Shown: in pieces, positions 11,116 through 24,394 of the stretch
Numbering within the stretch: the first letter of the stretch is position 1
Layout of the letters: every line of letters begins with the position of its first letter
Assembly (NCBI GenBank): GCA_963204745.1
Contig: CAUJHF010000019.1
Span: 1-32,340 of the forward strand
Reading direction: 5' to 3'
Source: Pseudomonadota bacterium
Lineage (GTDB): Bacteria; Pseudomonadota; Gammaproteobacteria; Steroidobacterales; GCA-2729495
DNA length: 32,340 nt
Made by a program: the position numbers and the translations under genes
The notes under the pieces: generated by a model
Databases searched by the model: none
What the model was told of the DNA's origin: nothing
The model's input: the letters and a program-made list of their open reading frames with translations, nothing else

Positions 11116-11436
11116 ATGCCGATTTTCGACTACCAGTGTGAAGCCTGTGGCCACCACTTCGACATCCTGCAAAAAGCCGGCGAAGGAGTGCTGCGCAAGT
11201 GTCCCAAGTGCGGCAAGCTCAAACTGCGCAAGCTCCTGTCGGCACCGAGTTTCCACCTCAAGGGTGGTGGCTGGTACAAGACGCCGCCGAGCGAGGGCAA
11301 GTCCGAGGGCAAGTCGGGAAGCGCCAGCGAGAAAAAGGGGCATAACCTCGACAGCGACAAGAGCCACGATCATGGCCACAGTCATGGTCCCGGTGGCCAT
11401 ACACACAGCCACGGCGAAGGCGGCCACAAGCACTGA
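11116..11436 (+). CDS. FmdB-family zinc-ribbon protein with His-rich tail
   Basis: This is a small putative regulatory protein of the FmdB/CxxC-CxxC zinc-ribbon family, whose function is not settled. It has 106 residues. The zinc ribbon occupies the start: [16 protein letters not shown] with C8 and C11, then C29 and C32 in KCPKCG. A Gly/Ser/Lys-rich linker follows, ending in a strongly His-rich tail with nine His in residues 84-106. I chose ATG 11116 because MPIFDYxC is the standard family start and GAGAGGT sits just upstream; a TTG at 11101 would only add five residues. It lies 19 bases before aspS. Proteins of this family often precede aspS in gammaproteobacteria, so the pair is probably co-transcribed. 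The tail may bind metal ions such as Ni, Zn or Co, which is inference. Confidence 0.88.
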   Translation: MPIFDYQCEACGHHFDILQKAGEGVLRKCPKCGKLKLRKLLSAPSFHLKGGGWYKTPPSEGKSEGKSGSASEKKGHNLDSDKSHDHGHSHGPGGHTHSHGEGGHKH

Positions 11437-11455
11437 GTTTCAGGTAATTTCGAGC

Positions 11456-13225
11456 ATGCGCACGCACTATTGTGGCGACGTCAACGCCACGGCTGTCGGT
11501 CAGGAAATCACTGTTGCCGGCTGGGTTCATCGCCGCCGCGATCACGGTGGTGTGATATTCATCGATCTGCGCGACCGCGAAGGTCTGCTGCAGGTGGTCT
11601 TCGATCCCTCCGCACCGGTGGTCTTCGCGGCCGGCGAGAAGCTGCGCGGCGAGTACGTGGTGTCGGTGCGCGGCACCATCCGCCGCCGTCCCGAAGGCAC
11701 CGTAAACAGCAAGCTGGCCACCGGCGAGGTGGAACTTCTCGCCACCGAGGTGACGCTGCTCAACACCTCGGAAACTCCGCCCTTCCATCACGACGAGGAA
11801 GTCTCGGAAGAGCTGCGCCTGCGCTACCGCTATCTCGACCTGCGCCGCGAAGAGATGACAGAGCGCCTGCGCCTGCGCCACAAGGTCACGCAGGCCATGC
11901 GCGCCTTCCTCGACGGCAACGGCTTCATCGATATCGAGACGCCGATGCTGACGCGCACCACGCCGGAAGGCGCGCGCGATTACATCGTGCCGAGCCGCAC
12001 GCATCCGGGCGAATTCTTCGCCCTGCCGCAGTCGCCGCAGCTCTTCAAGCAGATCCTGATGATTTCGGGATTCGACCGCTACTATCAGATCGCGCGCTGT
12101 TTCCGCGACGAAGACCTGCGCGCTGATCGCCAGCCGGAATTTACCCAGCTCGATATCGAAACCTCCTTCATGGACGAAAACGAGTTCATGACGCTGATGG
12201 AAAAGCTGATCCGTCACCTGTTCAGGGACGCTATCGGTGTCGAGTTGCCGCCCTTGCCGCGCATGACCTGGGCAGAAGCCGTCGATCGCTACGGCATCGA
12301 CCGGCCGGATCTCAGCATTCCGCTGGAGCTGGTCGAAGTCGCCGACCTGATGAGCGGCGTCGAGTTCAAGGTCTTTGCCGGGCCGGCCGCCGATCCGGAT
12401 GGCCGCGTGGCAGCGCTGAAGATTCCCGACGGCGGCAAGCTCACGCGCAAGGAAATCGACGACTACACCGCCTTCATCGCCCAGTACGGCGCGAGGGGTC
12501 TCGCCTACATCAAGGTCAACGAGATCGCCAAGGGCCGCGATGGCCTGCAGTCGCCGATCATGAAGTTCCTGCCAGATGCCACCGTGCAGGGGCTGATCGA
12601 ACGCCTCGCGCTGAAAGACGGCGACCTGGTGTTCTTCGGCGCCGACAAGAAGAAGATCGTCAACGATTCGCTGGCCGCGCTGCGCGTGAAGATCGGCCAC
12701 GACCTGAAGCTTGCGAAGCCGGGCTGGCATCCGCTCTGGGTCGTCGACTTCCCGATGTTCGAGTGGGATCCGAAGGAAAAGCGCTGGGGCGCGCTGCACC
12801 ATCCCTTTACCGCGCCATCCATCGACGATATCGCTGCCCTGGAGAAAGAGCCGGGCAAGGCCTTGTCGCGCGCCTATGACATGGTGCTGAACGGCACCGA
12901 GGTCGGCGGCGGTTCGATCCGTATCCACAGTTCGGCGATGCAGTCGGCCGTGTTCCGCATCCTTGGCATCACCGACGAGGAAGCCGAAAGCAAGTTCGGC
13001 TTCCTGCTGCGCGCGCTGAAGTTCGGCGCGCCACCGCACGGTGGAATGGCTTTCGGTCTGGATCGTCTGGTGATGCTGATGGCTGGCGCGAGCAGCATTC
13101 GCGACGTGATCGCCTTTCCGAAGACGCAGAGCGCGAGCTGCCTGCTTTCCGAAGCACCGGGTCCGGTGTCGGCGCAGCAGTTGCGCGAGACCGGGATCCG
13201 CATCCGCGAGGCAGGAAAGCCCTAG
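11456..13225 (+). CDS. aspS: Aspartyl-tRNA synthetase, probably nondiscriminating (Asp/Asn)
   Basis: This is a class II aminoacyl-tRNA synthetase charging tRNA-Asp, with 589 residues as expected for the bacterial type. ATG 11456 gives the conserved start [10 protein letters not shown]; the frame is open upstream only because it is antisense or shadow of fmdB. The N-terminal OB anticodon-binding domain has [20 protein letters not shown]. The catalytic core has [10 protein letters not shown], the flipping-loop region [32 protein letters not shown] (motif 2) and [16 protein letters not shown] (motif 3). A bacterial GAD insertion domain lies between. H30 and G81 occupy the positions reported in Pseudomonas aeruginosa to permit tRNA-Asn recognition, so this is likely a nondiscriminating enzyme that needs GatCAB. 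The TAG stop is contributed by a REP-like copy. Confidence 0.96.
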   Translation: MRTHYCGDVNATAVGQEITVAGWVHRRRDHGGVIFIDLRDREGLLQVVFDPSAPVVFAAGEKLRGEYVVSVRGTIRRRPEGTVNSKLATGEVELLATEVTLLNTSETPPFHHDEEVSEELRLRYRYLDLRREEMTERLRLRHKVTQAMRAFLDGNGFIDIETPMLTRTTPEGARDYIVPSRTHPGEFFALPQSPQLFKQILMISGFDRYYQIARCFRDEDLRADRQPEFTQLDIETSFMDENEFMTLMEKLIRHLFRDAIGVELPPLPRMTWAEAVDRYGIDRPDLSIPLELVEVADLMSGVEFKVFAGPAADPDGRVAALKIPDGGKLTRKEIDDYTAFIAQYGARGLAYIKVNEIAKGRDGLQSPIMKFLPDATVQGLIERLALKDGDLVFFGADKKKIVNDSLAALRVKIGHDLKLAKPGWHPLWVVDFPMFEWDPKEKRWGALHHPFTAPSIDDIAALEKEPGKALSRAYDMVLNGTEVGGGSIRIHSSAMQSAVFRILGITDEEAESKFGFLLRALKFGAPPHGGMAFGLDRLVMLMAGASSIRDVIAFPKTQSASCLLSEAPGPVSAQQLRETGIRIREAGKP

Positions 13226-13297
13226 GAGCGGCTTCAGCCGCGATATATTGAGCCGATAATCGCGCCTGAAGGCGCTCCCACAGGAAGCCGCTCCTAC
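13222..13297. repeat. REP-like pair after aspS
   Basis: Copies lie at 13222-13244 (plus, GCGGC stem, head CTAGGAG) and 13259-13281 (minus, GCGCC stem). A truncated third (GAAGCCGCTCCTAC) ends at 13297. The TAG that stops aspS (13223-13225) is inside the first copy. The next gene begins 12 bases after the last fragment. Confidence 0.88.
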
Positions 13298-13309
13298 ACG
13301 GAATCCATT

Positions 13310-13978
13310 TTGAGCGTACCCCCTGAAACCGTCGTCGTCATCCATGGCTTGTGGATGAATGGCGCCGAGGCGGGCCTGCTGCGGCATCGGCTCAGCGACG
13401 AGCACGGCTATCCGACCGAACTCTTCCAGTACGGTACCTTCGGCGCCGACTTCAGCACCAATGCCGATCGCCTGCGCGCCTTTCTCGATACCCTCAAATC
13501 GCCGACGCTGCATCTGGTCGGCCACAGCACCGGTGGCCTGATGGCGCTGGTTGCGCTCAAGCGCCGGCCGCTGGTCAAGCCGGGACGTATCGTCTGCCTC
13601 GGCTCACCGCTCCGCGGCAGCATCGCCGCCGACCAGCTGGCAAGGCTCGGCGAGCTGGGCGCGGCGGTCCTCGGCCAGACCGGTCGCGAGGCGCTGCTCG
13701 GCCAGCTGATGCAGCGCTATGACGGCGACCGTGAGGTCGGCGTGATCGCCGGGACCATGAGCGTCGGTCCCGCCATGATGCTCGGCATATTGCCTGAGCC
13801 CAATGACGGCACCATTGCGGTGGTCGAGACCGAGTTGCCGGGCATCAAGGCGCATATGCGCTATCCGGTGACCCATACCGGCTTGCTGATCTCGCCGGAA
13901 GTCGCCCGGCAGACGGCATTTTTTTTGAGACATGGCATGTTCAACCAACAGGGAAGCGCAGATGTCCAGATTCAGTGA
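13310..13978 (+). CDS. Alpha/beta hydrolase (lipase-like serine esterase)
   Basis: This is a 222-residue soluble alpha/beta-hydrolase. The oxyanion-hole strand VVVIHGLWMNG lies at residues 8-18. The nucleophile elbow is GHSTGG with Ser73. The acid and His candidates are D166 (PNDGTIAVVET) and H189 (THTGLL), an arrangement typical of PGAP1/lipase-like bacterial hydrolases. The substrate is unknown. The start is TTG 13310, because the conserved first strand begins only eight residues later and no ATG or GTG is available upstream in frame. The TTG sits just beyond a REP-like fragment, so the original leader may have been altered. The last 17 bases overlap the SDR gene. No signal peptide is seen. 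Confidence 0.82.
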   Translation: MSVPPETVVVIHGLWMNGAEAGLLRHRLSDEHGYPTELFQYGTFGADFSTNADRLRAFLDTLKSPTLHLVGHSTGGLMALVALKRRPLVKPGRIVCLGSPLRGSIAADQLARLGELGAAVLGQTGREALLGQLMQRYDGDREVGVIAGTMSVGPAMMLGILPEPNDGTIAVVETELPGIKAHMRYPVTHTGLLISPEVARQTAFFLRHGMFNQQGSADVQIQ

Positions 13979-14720
13979 CAAGGTCGTACTCATCACCGGC
14001 GCGCTCGGCGGGATCGGCGCGGGCACGGTGCAGTGGTTTGCACGGGGTGGCGCACGTCTCGCGCTCACCGATATCAACAAGGCGGCGGCTGATGTGCCTG
14101 CGGCCATCACCGCCGGCGCGGCCGAAACCGCGTTCTGGCCGGCCGACCTCAGCCAGCAGGCCGAGGTGGATGCGCTGTTTGCCAGCGTGATGGCGCACTA
14201 CGGCCGTATCGATGTGCTGGTCAACGTGGCCGGCTTCGATCACGACGCCGGCGTGCCGCTGGAGAAAGTCACGCTCGAGCGCCTGCACAAGAACGTGGAC
14301 ACCAATCTCAGCACCTGCTTCCTCTGCTGTCAGGCCGCTGCGAAGATCATGAAAGAACAGAAGGGCGGTGCGATCGTCAACATGAGTTCGCTCACCTGGC
14401 GCGGCAGCCCGATGCAGTTCAGCTACTCGGCTTCGAAGGGCGGCGTCTATGCGCTGACCCGTTCGCTGGCGCTCGCGCTCGGCCGTGACGGTATCCGCGT
14501 CAATGCGGTTGCGCCGGCCATGATCGAAGTCGAGAGCATCACCAAAACGCTGCCGCCCGAGATGTGGCAGAAGATCAAGGCCGGCGTGGGCAGCGGCTAT
14601 CCGCTCGGCCGCATCGGCCGGCCCGATGAAGTCGGTGCCGCGATCGCCTTCCTCGCTTCGGATGAAGCCTCGTTCATCACCGGCCAGATTCTCGAAGTCT
14701 CCGGCGGCGGCCGCCTCTGA
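13962..14720 (+). CDS. Short-chain dehydrogenase/reductase
   Basis: This is a classical SDR oxidoreductase of 252 residues. The cofactor motif is TGALGGIG (12-19). Asp at position 37 (LALTDIN) ends the second strand and suggests NAD(H) preference. NVAG lies at 88-91 and catalytic N114. S142, Y155 and K159 form the SxxxxYxxxK triad (NMSS...YSASKGG). The closing SFITGQILEVSGG is typical of 3-oxoacyl/hydroxy-acid type SDRs. I chose ATG 13962, which has AGGGAAG upstream, over an ATG 30 bases earlier. The overlap with the hydrolase suggests a two-gene unit acting on related substrates, perhaps a hydroxy-acyl or ester compound. The substrate cannot be read from sequence. Confidence 0.88.
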   Translation: MSRFSDKVVLITGALGGIGAGTVQWFARGGARLALTDINKAAADVPAAITAGAAETAFWPADLSQQAEVDALFASVMAHYGRIDVLVNVAGFDHDAGVPLEKVTLERLHKNVDTNLSTCFLCCQAAAKIMKEQKGGAIVNMSSLTWRGSPMQFSYSASKGGVYALTRSLALALGRDGIRVNAVAPAMIEVESITKTLPPEMWQKIKAGVGSGYPLGRIGRPDEVGAAIAFLASDEASFITGQILEVSGGGRL

Positions 14721-14737
14721 TATTGGACGATACGCCC

Positions 14738-14950
14738 GTAGGAGCGCCCGTAGGAGCGCCCGTAGGAGCGCCTTCAGGCGCGATTCTCAAATCCTCAAAC
14801 AATGATCGCGGCTGAAGCCGCTCCTACGACGTTTCCGTCAGCGTTTCCTCTCTGGTAGGAGCGCCTTCAGGCGCGATCCCCCTCCGTGGTAGGAGCGCCT
14901 TCAGGCGCGATTCCTGAATCGTCAAACGACGATCGCGGCTGAAGCCGCTC

Positions 14951-14954
<4 letters not shown>
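14738..14954. repeat. Largest REP-like cluster, between SDR and mutS
   Basis: There are five full copies: 14762-14784 (plus), 14805-14827 (minus), 14855-14877 (plus), 14889-14911 (plus) and 14932-14954 (minus). Plus copies have the GCGCC stem and minus copies the GCGGC stem. Two truncated heads GTAGGAGCGCCC at 14738-14749 and 14750-14761 form a 12-base tandem in front of the first copy. Two plus/minus pairs with about 20-base spacers and related spacer sequence (14762-14827 and 14889-14954) look like a duplicated unit. The final copy supplies the mutS stop codon. The 230-base gap holds nothing else. Confidence 0.92.
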
Positions 14955-17515
<2,561 letters not shown>

Positions 17516-17585
17516 GCCGCAATTCTAGCTGGCCGGCGTCAACGGGTGCGGGGCGGATCACCGGGCGGCGGGAACTGCCGCTATC

Positions 17586-18692
17586 ATGGCCGTTATGCAC
17601 ATCCTCCACCTCGAAACAGGTCGCCACCTCTACGGCGGACCGCGCCAGGTCATCGAACTGATGCGCGGCCTCGAAGCGCGCGATGTGCGCTCGACGCTCG
17701 CCTGTCCGACCGGCAGCGCGATCGCGGCGGCGGCAGCGGCGGCTGGTATCGACGTTGTCACGCATGAGATCGGCGGTGACCTCGATGTGGCCTCGGTGTC
17801 TTTCCTGGTTGCGGAAGTGCGGCGCCTGAAGCCCGACCTGCTGCACGTACACAGCCGACGCGGCGCCGACATCTTCGGTGGCGTCGCCGCAGCGCTGGCG
17901 CAAATCCCGGCGGTGCTCACCCGGCGGGTGGACAGTGCCGACACGCCGCTGATCGGCACGCTCAAGTACCTGGCCTACGAGCGCGTCGTGGCGATTTCCT
18001 CGGCAGTGCGCGCGCAACTGGAGAAGCAGGGCGTGCCGCCGACAAAACTCGCCACGATTCGCAGCAGCGTCACAGCCGCGGACTGCGCACCGGTCTGGTC
18101 GCGCGAACAGTTTCTCAGCGCGTTCAATGTCGAGCCGGGCCAGCGCACGGTGGCGATCGTCGCGCAGCTGATACCGCGCAAGGGTCACGCGCTGTTCCTC
18201 AAGGCCTGGCCGCTGATCCGCGACCAGTGTCCCGATGCCCGGCTGCTGATCTTCGGCAGTGGCCCGCTGGAAGCCGAACTGAAGTCGCGCGCCGGCTGGG
18301 GCGGTACCACGACCTTCTGCGGTTTCCGCCCCGATCTGCGCGAATTCCTCGGCCACTTCGATCTGCTCGTCCATCCGGCGCTGCATGAGGGCCTCGGCGT
18401 GGGCTTGCTGGAAGCGCAGGCGGCCGGGGTTGCGATCGTCGCCTTCGCCGCGGGCGGCATACCCGAGGTGGTGGCCGATGGCGAGACCGGCCTCCTCGTG
18501 CGGCCCGGTGATACGGCCGCGCTCGCCGCGGCGGTGATCCGCCTGCTCAGTGATCCCAATCTGCGCCAGGCTTTCGGCACAGCCGGTGCTAACCGGGTGC
18601 GGAGCCGCTTCGGGCCGCTGCAGATGGTGGACAGTTACCTCACCCTGTACCGGCAGGTGCTGGCCGGGAAAGAAGGGATGCCAAAATCGTGA
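17586..18692 (+). CDS. Glycosyltransferase family 4
   Basis: This is a GT-B fold, retaining glycosyltransferase of family 4, with 368 residues. The N-terminal acceptor domain begins HILHLETGRHLYGGPRQVIEL, with the glycine loop common to GT4 enzymes. The donor domain has VAIVAQLIPRKGHALFLKAW, LLIFGSGPLEAEL and the E-x7-E motif E268-E276 (HEGLGVGLLEAQAAG), followed by GGIPEVVADGETGLLV. The donor and acceptor are unknown; roles in lipopolysaccharide or exopolysaccharide would be typical. It overlaps pncC by four bases (GTGA), indicating translational coupling. ATG 17586 and the in-frame ATG three codons later are both possible. Confidence 0.87.
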   Translation: MAVMHILHLETGRHLYGGPRQVIELMRGLEARDVRSTLACPTGSAIAAAAAAAGIDVVTHEIGGDLDVASVSFLVAEVRRLKPDLLHVHSRRGADIFGGVAAALAQIPAVLTRRVDSADTPLIGTLKYLAYERVVAISSAVRAQLEKQGVPPTKLATIRSSVTAADCAPVWSREQFLSAFNVEPGQRTVAIVAQLIPRKGHALFLKAWPLIRDQCPDARLLIFGSGPLEAELKSRAGWGGTTTFCGFRPDLREFLGHFDLLVHPALHEGLGVGLLEAQAAGVAIVAFAAGGIPEVVADGETGLLVRPGDTAALAAAVIRLLSDPNLRQAFGTAGANRVRSRFGPLQMVDSYLTLYRQVLAGKEGMPKS

Positions 18693-19186
18693 TCCCCACC
18701 GATGCTGATCTGGCCGCGCTGGTCGACACGCTCGCGGAGCGGCTGGACGCACGGAATGCGCGCATCGCCACCGCCGAGTCCTGTACCGGCGGCTGGCTGG
18801 CCAAGTGCCTGACCGACCGGTCCGGCAGCTCCGCCTGGTTTGAATACGGCTTCGTTACCTACGGCAACGCGGCGAAGCTCGCGCTGCTGGGCGTGGGCGA
18901 GGGCACGCTGGAAGCGCACGGCGCGGTCAGCGAGGAAGTGGCGGAACAGATGGCGATCGGCGCCCGTCTGGCGAGTGGTGCCGAGATCGCCGTGGCCATC
19001 ACCGGTATCGCCGGGCCGGACGGCGGCAGCGCGGACAAGCCGGTCGGTACGGTCTGGTTCGCCTGGACCGGCCCCGGGCCGGTGCTGGAGGCTGAACTGC
19101 ATCGCTTTGGCGGCGACCGGGCCGCGATCCGCCGCCAGTCGGTTGCCGCTGCACTCGAGGGCTGCATCGCCCGGCTCGGCAGCTGA
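18689..19186 (+). CDS. pncC: Nicotinamide-nucleotide amidase (CinA C-terminal type)
   Basis: This is a short, single-domain CinA-C protein of 165 residues. The family deamidates nicotinamide mononucleotide to nicotinate mononucleotide, recycling NMN released by the NAD-dependent DNA ligase. Motifs seen are [12 protein letters not shown] near residue 30, [15 protein letters not shown] and [23 protein letters not shown]. The N-terminal molybdopterin-binding domain of full CinA is absent, as in E. coli PncC. It starts with GTG inside the stop of the glycosyltransferase gene. Lying directly before recA is a common arrangement in gammaproteobacteria. nadE earlier in the window acts in the same NAD network. 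Confidence 0.92.
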   Translation: MIPTDADLAALVDTLAERLDARNARIATAESCTGGWLAKCLTDRSGSSAWFEYGFVTYGNAAKLALLGVGEGTLEAHGAVSEEVAEQMAIGARLASGAEIAVAITGIAGPDGGSADKPVGTVWFAWTGPGPVLEAELHRFGGDRAAIRRQSVAAALEGCIARLGS

Positions 19187-19277
19187 ATCGCAGCGAAGTA
19201 CCGGTTTTCGCGCGCCTGTGTGCGCGGGTGAACTGTGGAATAATCACCCCAGCTTCAATCGCAACCGGAATCACTCC

Positions 19278-20321
19278 ATGGATGACAATCGCAAGAAGGC
19301 GCTGAGCGCCGCACTGGGCCAGATCGAACGGCAATTTGGCAAGGGTTCCGTGATGCGGCTCGGTGATTCCGGGGTGATCAAGGACATCGACGTCATCTCC
19401 ACCGGCTCGCTCAACCTCGACCTCGCACTCGGCGTCGGCGGTGTACCGAAGGGCCGCGTCATCGAGATCTTCGGGCCCGAATCCTCCGGCAAGACCACGC
19501 TCACCCTGCAGATCATCGCTGAATGCCAGAAGACCGGCGGTACCGCTGCCTTTGTCGACGCCGAGCACGCGCTCGATCCGGCCTACGCACAGAAACTCGG
19601 TGTCAACATCGACGACCTGCTGGTGTCGCAGCCGGATACCGGCGAACAGGCACTCGAAATCACCGACCTGCTGGTGCGTTCCGGCGCCATCGACGTGGTC
19701 GTGGTCGACTCGGTCGCGGCGCTCACCCCCAAGGCTGAAATCGAAGGCGAGATGGGCGACACCCACGTCGGCCTGCAGGCCCGCCTGATGTCGCAGGCGC
19801 TGCGCAAGCTCACCGGCAACATCAAGCGCTCGAACACCGCGGTGATCTTCATCAACCAGATCCGCATGAAGATCGGCGTGATGTTCGGCAACCCGGAAAC
19901 CACGCCCGGCGGCAACGCCCTCAAGTTCTATTCCTCGGTGCGCATGGACATCCGCCGGGTCGGTGCGATCAAGCGCGGCGAAGAGGTGGTCGGCAACCAG
20001 ACCCGCGTGAAGGTCGTCAAGAACAAGGTCGCACCGCCGTTCCGCGTGGCCGAGTTCGAGATCATCTACGAGAAGGGCATCTCCCGTGAGGGCGAGCTGA
20101 TCGACCTCGGCATCAAGCACGGCATCGTGGCCAAGTCTGGTGCCTGGTACAGCTACGAAGGCGACCGTATCGGCCAGGGTCGCGACAATGCCCGCGAATT
20201 CCTCGTCGCCAATCCGGCGATGGCTGCCGAAATCGAGAAAAAGCTGCGCGCTGCACTCATAGTGAAACCGGGCGATGCCGAGAAACCAGTGGCCGAGGCG
20301 GAAGCCCTCGACGAAGCCTGA
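19278..20321 (+). CDS. recA: Recombinase RecA
   Basis: RecA forms filaments on single-stranded DNA for homologous recombination and triggers LexA self-cleavage. Its 347 residues match the family. ATG 19278 gives [20 protein letters not shown]; the frame upstream is read-through of pncC. Walker A is GPESSGKT at 66-73. DNA-binding loop regions [21 protein letters not shown] and [22 protein letters not shown] are present and intact. The C-terminus is acidic ([13 protein letters not shown]), as usual. The 91-base upstream gap contains no recognisable CTGT-N8-ACAG LexA box, so SOS control cannot be shown from this sequence. recX overlaps its end. Confidence 0.99.
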   Translation: MDDNRKKALSAALGQIERQFGKGSVMRLGDSGVIKDIDVISTGSLNLDLALGVGGVPKGRVIEIFGPESSGKTTLTLQIIAECQKTGGTAAFVDAEHALDPAYAQKLGVNIDDLLVSQPDTGEQALEITDLLVRSGAIDVVVVDSVAALTPKAEIEGEMGDTHVGLQARLMSQALRKLTGNIKRSNTAVIFINQIRMKIGVMFGNPETTPGGNALKFYSSVRMDIRRVGAIKRGEEVVGNQTRVKVVKNKVAPPFRVAEFEIIYEKGISREGELIDLGIKHGIVAKSGAWYSYEGDRIGQGRDNAREFLVANPAMAAEIEKKLRAALIVKPGDAEKPVAEAEALDEA

Positions 20322-20835
20322 GACGACGACGCCCGGGGAAACGCCGCCTGAAGGTGCCGACGGCGGGCCGCCGCAAGGCGGCCGTGCCGGCAGCTCCCCG
20401 CGCAAGATCGCCTTCGACATCCTCGCGCGTCGCGAACACTCGGTATTTGAGCTACGCGAAAAGCTCCTCGCGCGTGAGTTCCCGCCCGACGAGGTCGAGC
20501 AGACCCTCGACGCCTTGATCGCCGACGGCCTGCTCAGCGAGCAGCGCTTCATCGACAGCTTTCTCGCCAGCTATACCCGCCGCGGGCACGGCCCGCTCTG
20601 GCTGCGCGCCGAACTCGAGCGGCGTGGCATCGCCGGTGCCCAGGTCGCCGAGGCGCTGGCCGGGCAAGACGTCGACTGGGCTGCAGAGGCCCGTGCTGTG
20701 CGCGAAAAGCGCTTCGGCCCCGACCTGCCCGCCGACTACAAGGAACGCGCCCGCCAATCCCGCTTCCTGCAATACCGCGGCTTCAGCGCCGAACAGCTCC
20801 GCGCAGCCTTCGGCGGCGCCGACGACGAGGACTGA
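20275..20835 (+). CDS. recX: Regulatory protein RecX
   Basis: RecX binds RecA filaments and limits their extension. The product has 186 residues. The first 40 or so are Pro/Gly/Arg-rich and poorly conserved, then three-helix RecX repeats follow: [61 protein letters not shown] and later [27 protein letters not shown] 20275 lies 47 bases inside recA. No later in-frame ATG or good GTG precedes the conserved part, so the overlap is likely real, though a non-ATG start could shorten it. The recA-recX order is standard and suggests co-expression. Confidence 0.88.
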   Translation: MPRNQWPRRKPSTKPETTTPGETPPEGADGGPPQGGRAGSSPRKIAFDILARREHSVFELREKLLAREFPPDEVEQTLDALIADGLLSEQRFIDSFLASYTRRGHGPLWLRAELERRGIAGAQVAEALAGQDVDWAAEARAVREKRFGPDLPADYKERARQSRFLQYRGFSAEQLRAAFGGADDED

Positions 20836-20856
20836 AAGCCCGCGCTGCGTGAGCCG

Positions 20857-21088
20857 GCAGCCCAGGCAGCCCAAGCAGCCCATGCAGAGCGGGCATGCGG
20901 GATACCCTTTGGCAAAGCGGGTAGATCTCGCAGAGCGGTCACGCGGGACCCCCTTTGGCACTACGGCGGAGTACCGCCGTGAGCGTTGCCAAAGGGGGTC
21001 CCACATGCCCGCTCTGCTTGCACCGGCAGAATGGCTCCCGCGTGACCGCTCTGCTTACACCGGCAGAATGGCTCCCGCGTGACCGCTC
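20857..21088. repeat. Nested inverted and tandem repeat block between recX and alaS
   Basis: The 340-base gap (20836-21175) is mostly repeats unrelated to the REP-like family. First come three 9-base units GCAGCCCA(G/A/T) at 20857-20883. Then five copies of GCAGAGCGG(G/T)CA(T/C)G(C/T)GGGA appear: 20884-20902 and 20930-20948 (plus), then 20999-21017, 21036-21054 and a partial at 21073-21088 (minus). In the centre, GGGACCCCCTTTGGCA (20945-20960) is perfectly inverted at 20987-21002, enclosing a small hairpin ACGGCGG-AGTA-CCGCCGT (20963-20980). The right side is a 37-base tandem pair, 21009-21045 and 21046-21082, differing at one base. The whole block can fold into a long cruciform or transcript hairpin. 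21089-21175 carries nothing I recognise. Confidence 0.9.
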
Positions 21089-21175
21089 GTTCACCCCGAT
21101 CGGAACAGGTCCCTTTCGACCTCCGCGACGTTCACCTATCCTTAGCCCCCTTTGCCCGCCCCGGAATTTCTCTCC

Positions 21176-23794
<2,619 letters not shown>

Positions 23795-23805
23795 ACGGCC
23801 AAAAA

Positions 23806-23819
23806 CTAAGGAGCGCGAT
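23806..23819 (+). repeat. Possible REP-like remnant lacking its hairpin
   Basis: CTAAGGAGCGCGAT just after alaS equals the head (TAGGAGC, one base changed) joined directly to the tail (GCGAT) of the dispersed palindrome, with the central hairpin missing. It could be a deletion scar or chance. The rest of the 141-base gap before csrA is AT-richer, with a possible -10 TATGAT at 23873-23878 and no clear -35. Confidence 0.3.
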
Positions 23820-23935
23820 TTAAGTGCCTGAGCGGAAAGCATATTTAATGGCTTCTGCGCCCTTCCTGTGGTTATGATCGGCGCGTCCGGTAGCTTAAAA
23901 AAACACAAATGGAGCCGGGCAGGGGAGAAGATTCC

Positions 23936-24130
23936 ATGCTCATCTTGACGCGACGGATCGGCGAAACCGTGGTGATCGGCAACGACGTCGATATCACCGT
24001 ACTCGGGGTCAAAGGCAACCAGGTGCGCCTCGGGGTCAAGGCCCCGCGCGAAGTCAGCGTGCACCGCGAAGAAATCTACGACCGCATCTGCCACGAACAA
24101 AACGCTGAGGCCCTCCTCAAACCCTCGTAG
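23936..24130 (+). CDS. csrA: Carbon storage regulator CsrA/RsmA
   Basis: CsrA is a dimeric RNA-binding protein that blocks or stabilises mRNAs at GGA motifs and controls carbon flow, motility and biofilm. Its 64 residues begin [15 protein letters not shown], the canonical start. The purine-rich AGGGGAGAAG immediately upstream fixes ATG 23936 over the earlier in-frame ATG at 23909. RNA-contact residues L4 and R44 (SVHREEI) are present. The C-terminal [11 protein letters not shown] is slightly longer than in E. coli. The stop codon TAG (24128-24130) is inside a REP-like copy. The alaS-csrA-tRNA-Ser order matches that seen in Pseudomonas-type genomes. Confidence 0.97.
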   Translation: MLILTRRIGETVVIGNDVDITVLGVKGNQVRLGVKAPREVSVHREEIYDRICHEQNAEALLKPS

Positions 24131-24149
24131 GAGCGGCTTCAGCCGCGAT
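24127..24149 (+). repeat. REP-like copy at the csrA stop codon
   Basis: This is a single full copy with head GTAGGAG and the GCGGCTTCAGCCGC stem, followed by the tail CGAT. Its TAG terminates csrA. It is the last full copy seen; none occurs in the accessory region to the right. Confidence 0.9.
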
Positions 24150-24225
24150 TCCCGCGCGATCCCCGCCCCCCTTTCTGCTATCCTCTCCGGCCCCGCAGAC
24201 CTGCCTTCCTGCGGTCAGGATTTCC

Positions 24226-24318
24226 GGAGAGGTGGCCGAGTGGCTGAAGGCAACGGTTTGCTAAACCGTCATACGCCCTAAAGGTGTATCGAGGGTTCGA
24301 ATCCCTCCCACTCCGCCA
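24226..24318 (+). tRNA. tRNA-Ser(GCU)
   Basis: This is a 93-base class II tRNA with encoded CCA. The D arm is GCC...GGC. The anticodon stem-loop ACGGT-TTGCTAA-ACCGT gives anticodon GCU (Ser, AGC/AGU codons). The long variable arm is TACGCC-CTAA-AGGTGTA-like. The T arm is GAGGG-TTCGAAT-CCCTC. The acceptor stem is GGAGAGG against CCACTCC, leaving an A-A mismatch at pair 5-68; the remaining six pairs are Watson-Crick. G73 is the serine discriminator. The gene follows csrA and is immediately followed by a strong terminator. Confidence 0.95.
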
Positions 24319-24358
24319 GTAAAAGAAAAGGCCCCCAGTCGGGGGCCTTTTCTTTTAC
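24319..24358 (+). terminator. Strong Rho-independent terminator of tRNA-Ser
   Basis: GTAAAAGAAAAGGCCCCC (24319-24336) is a perfect 18-base inverted repeat of 24341-24358, with loop AGTC. The G+C-rich core is flanked by A-rich and T-rich arms, so it could work in both directions. It starts at the base after the tRNA CCA end. Confidence 0.93.
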
Positions 24359-24394
24359 CGGACAGGGATTGCGATGTAGAACCCTTCGGTTCGA

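Noticed and set aside
19205-19250. recA promoter and CTGT half-site as an SOS box
   Set aside because: CTGT at 19216 is followed after eight bases by GTGA rather than ACAG, and no good -35 pairs with the AATAAT-like element.
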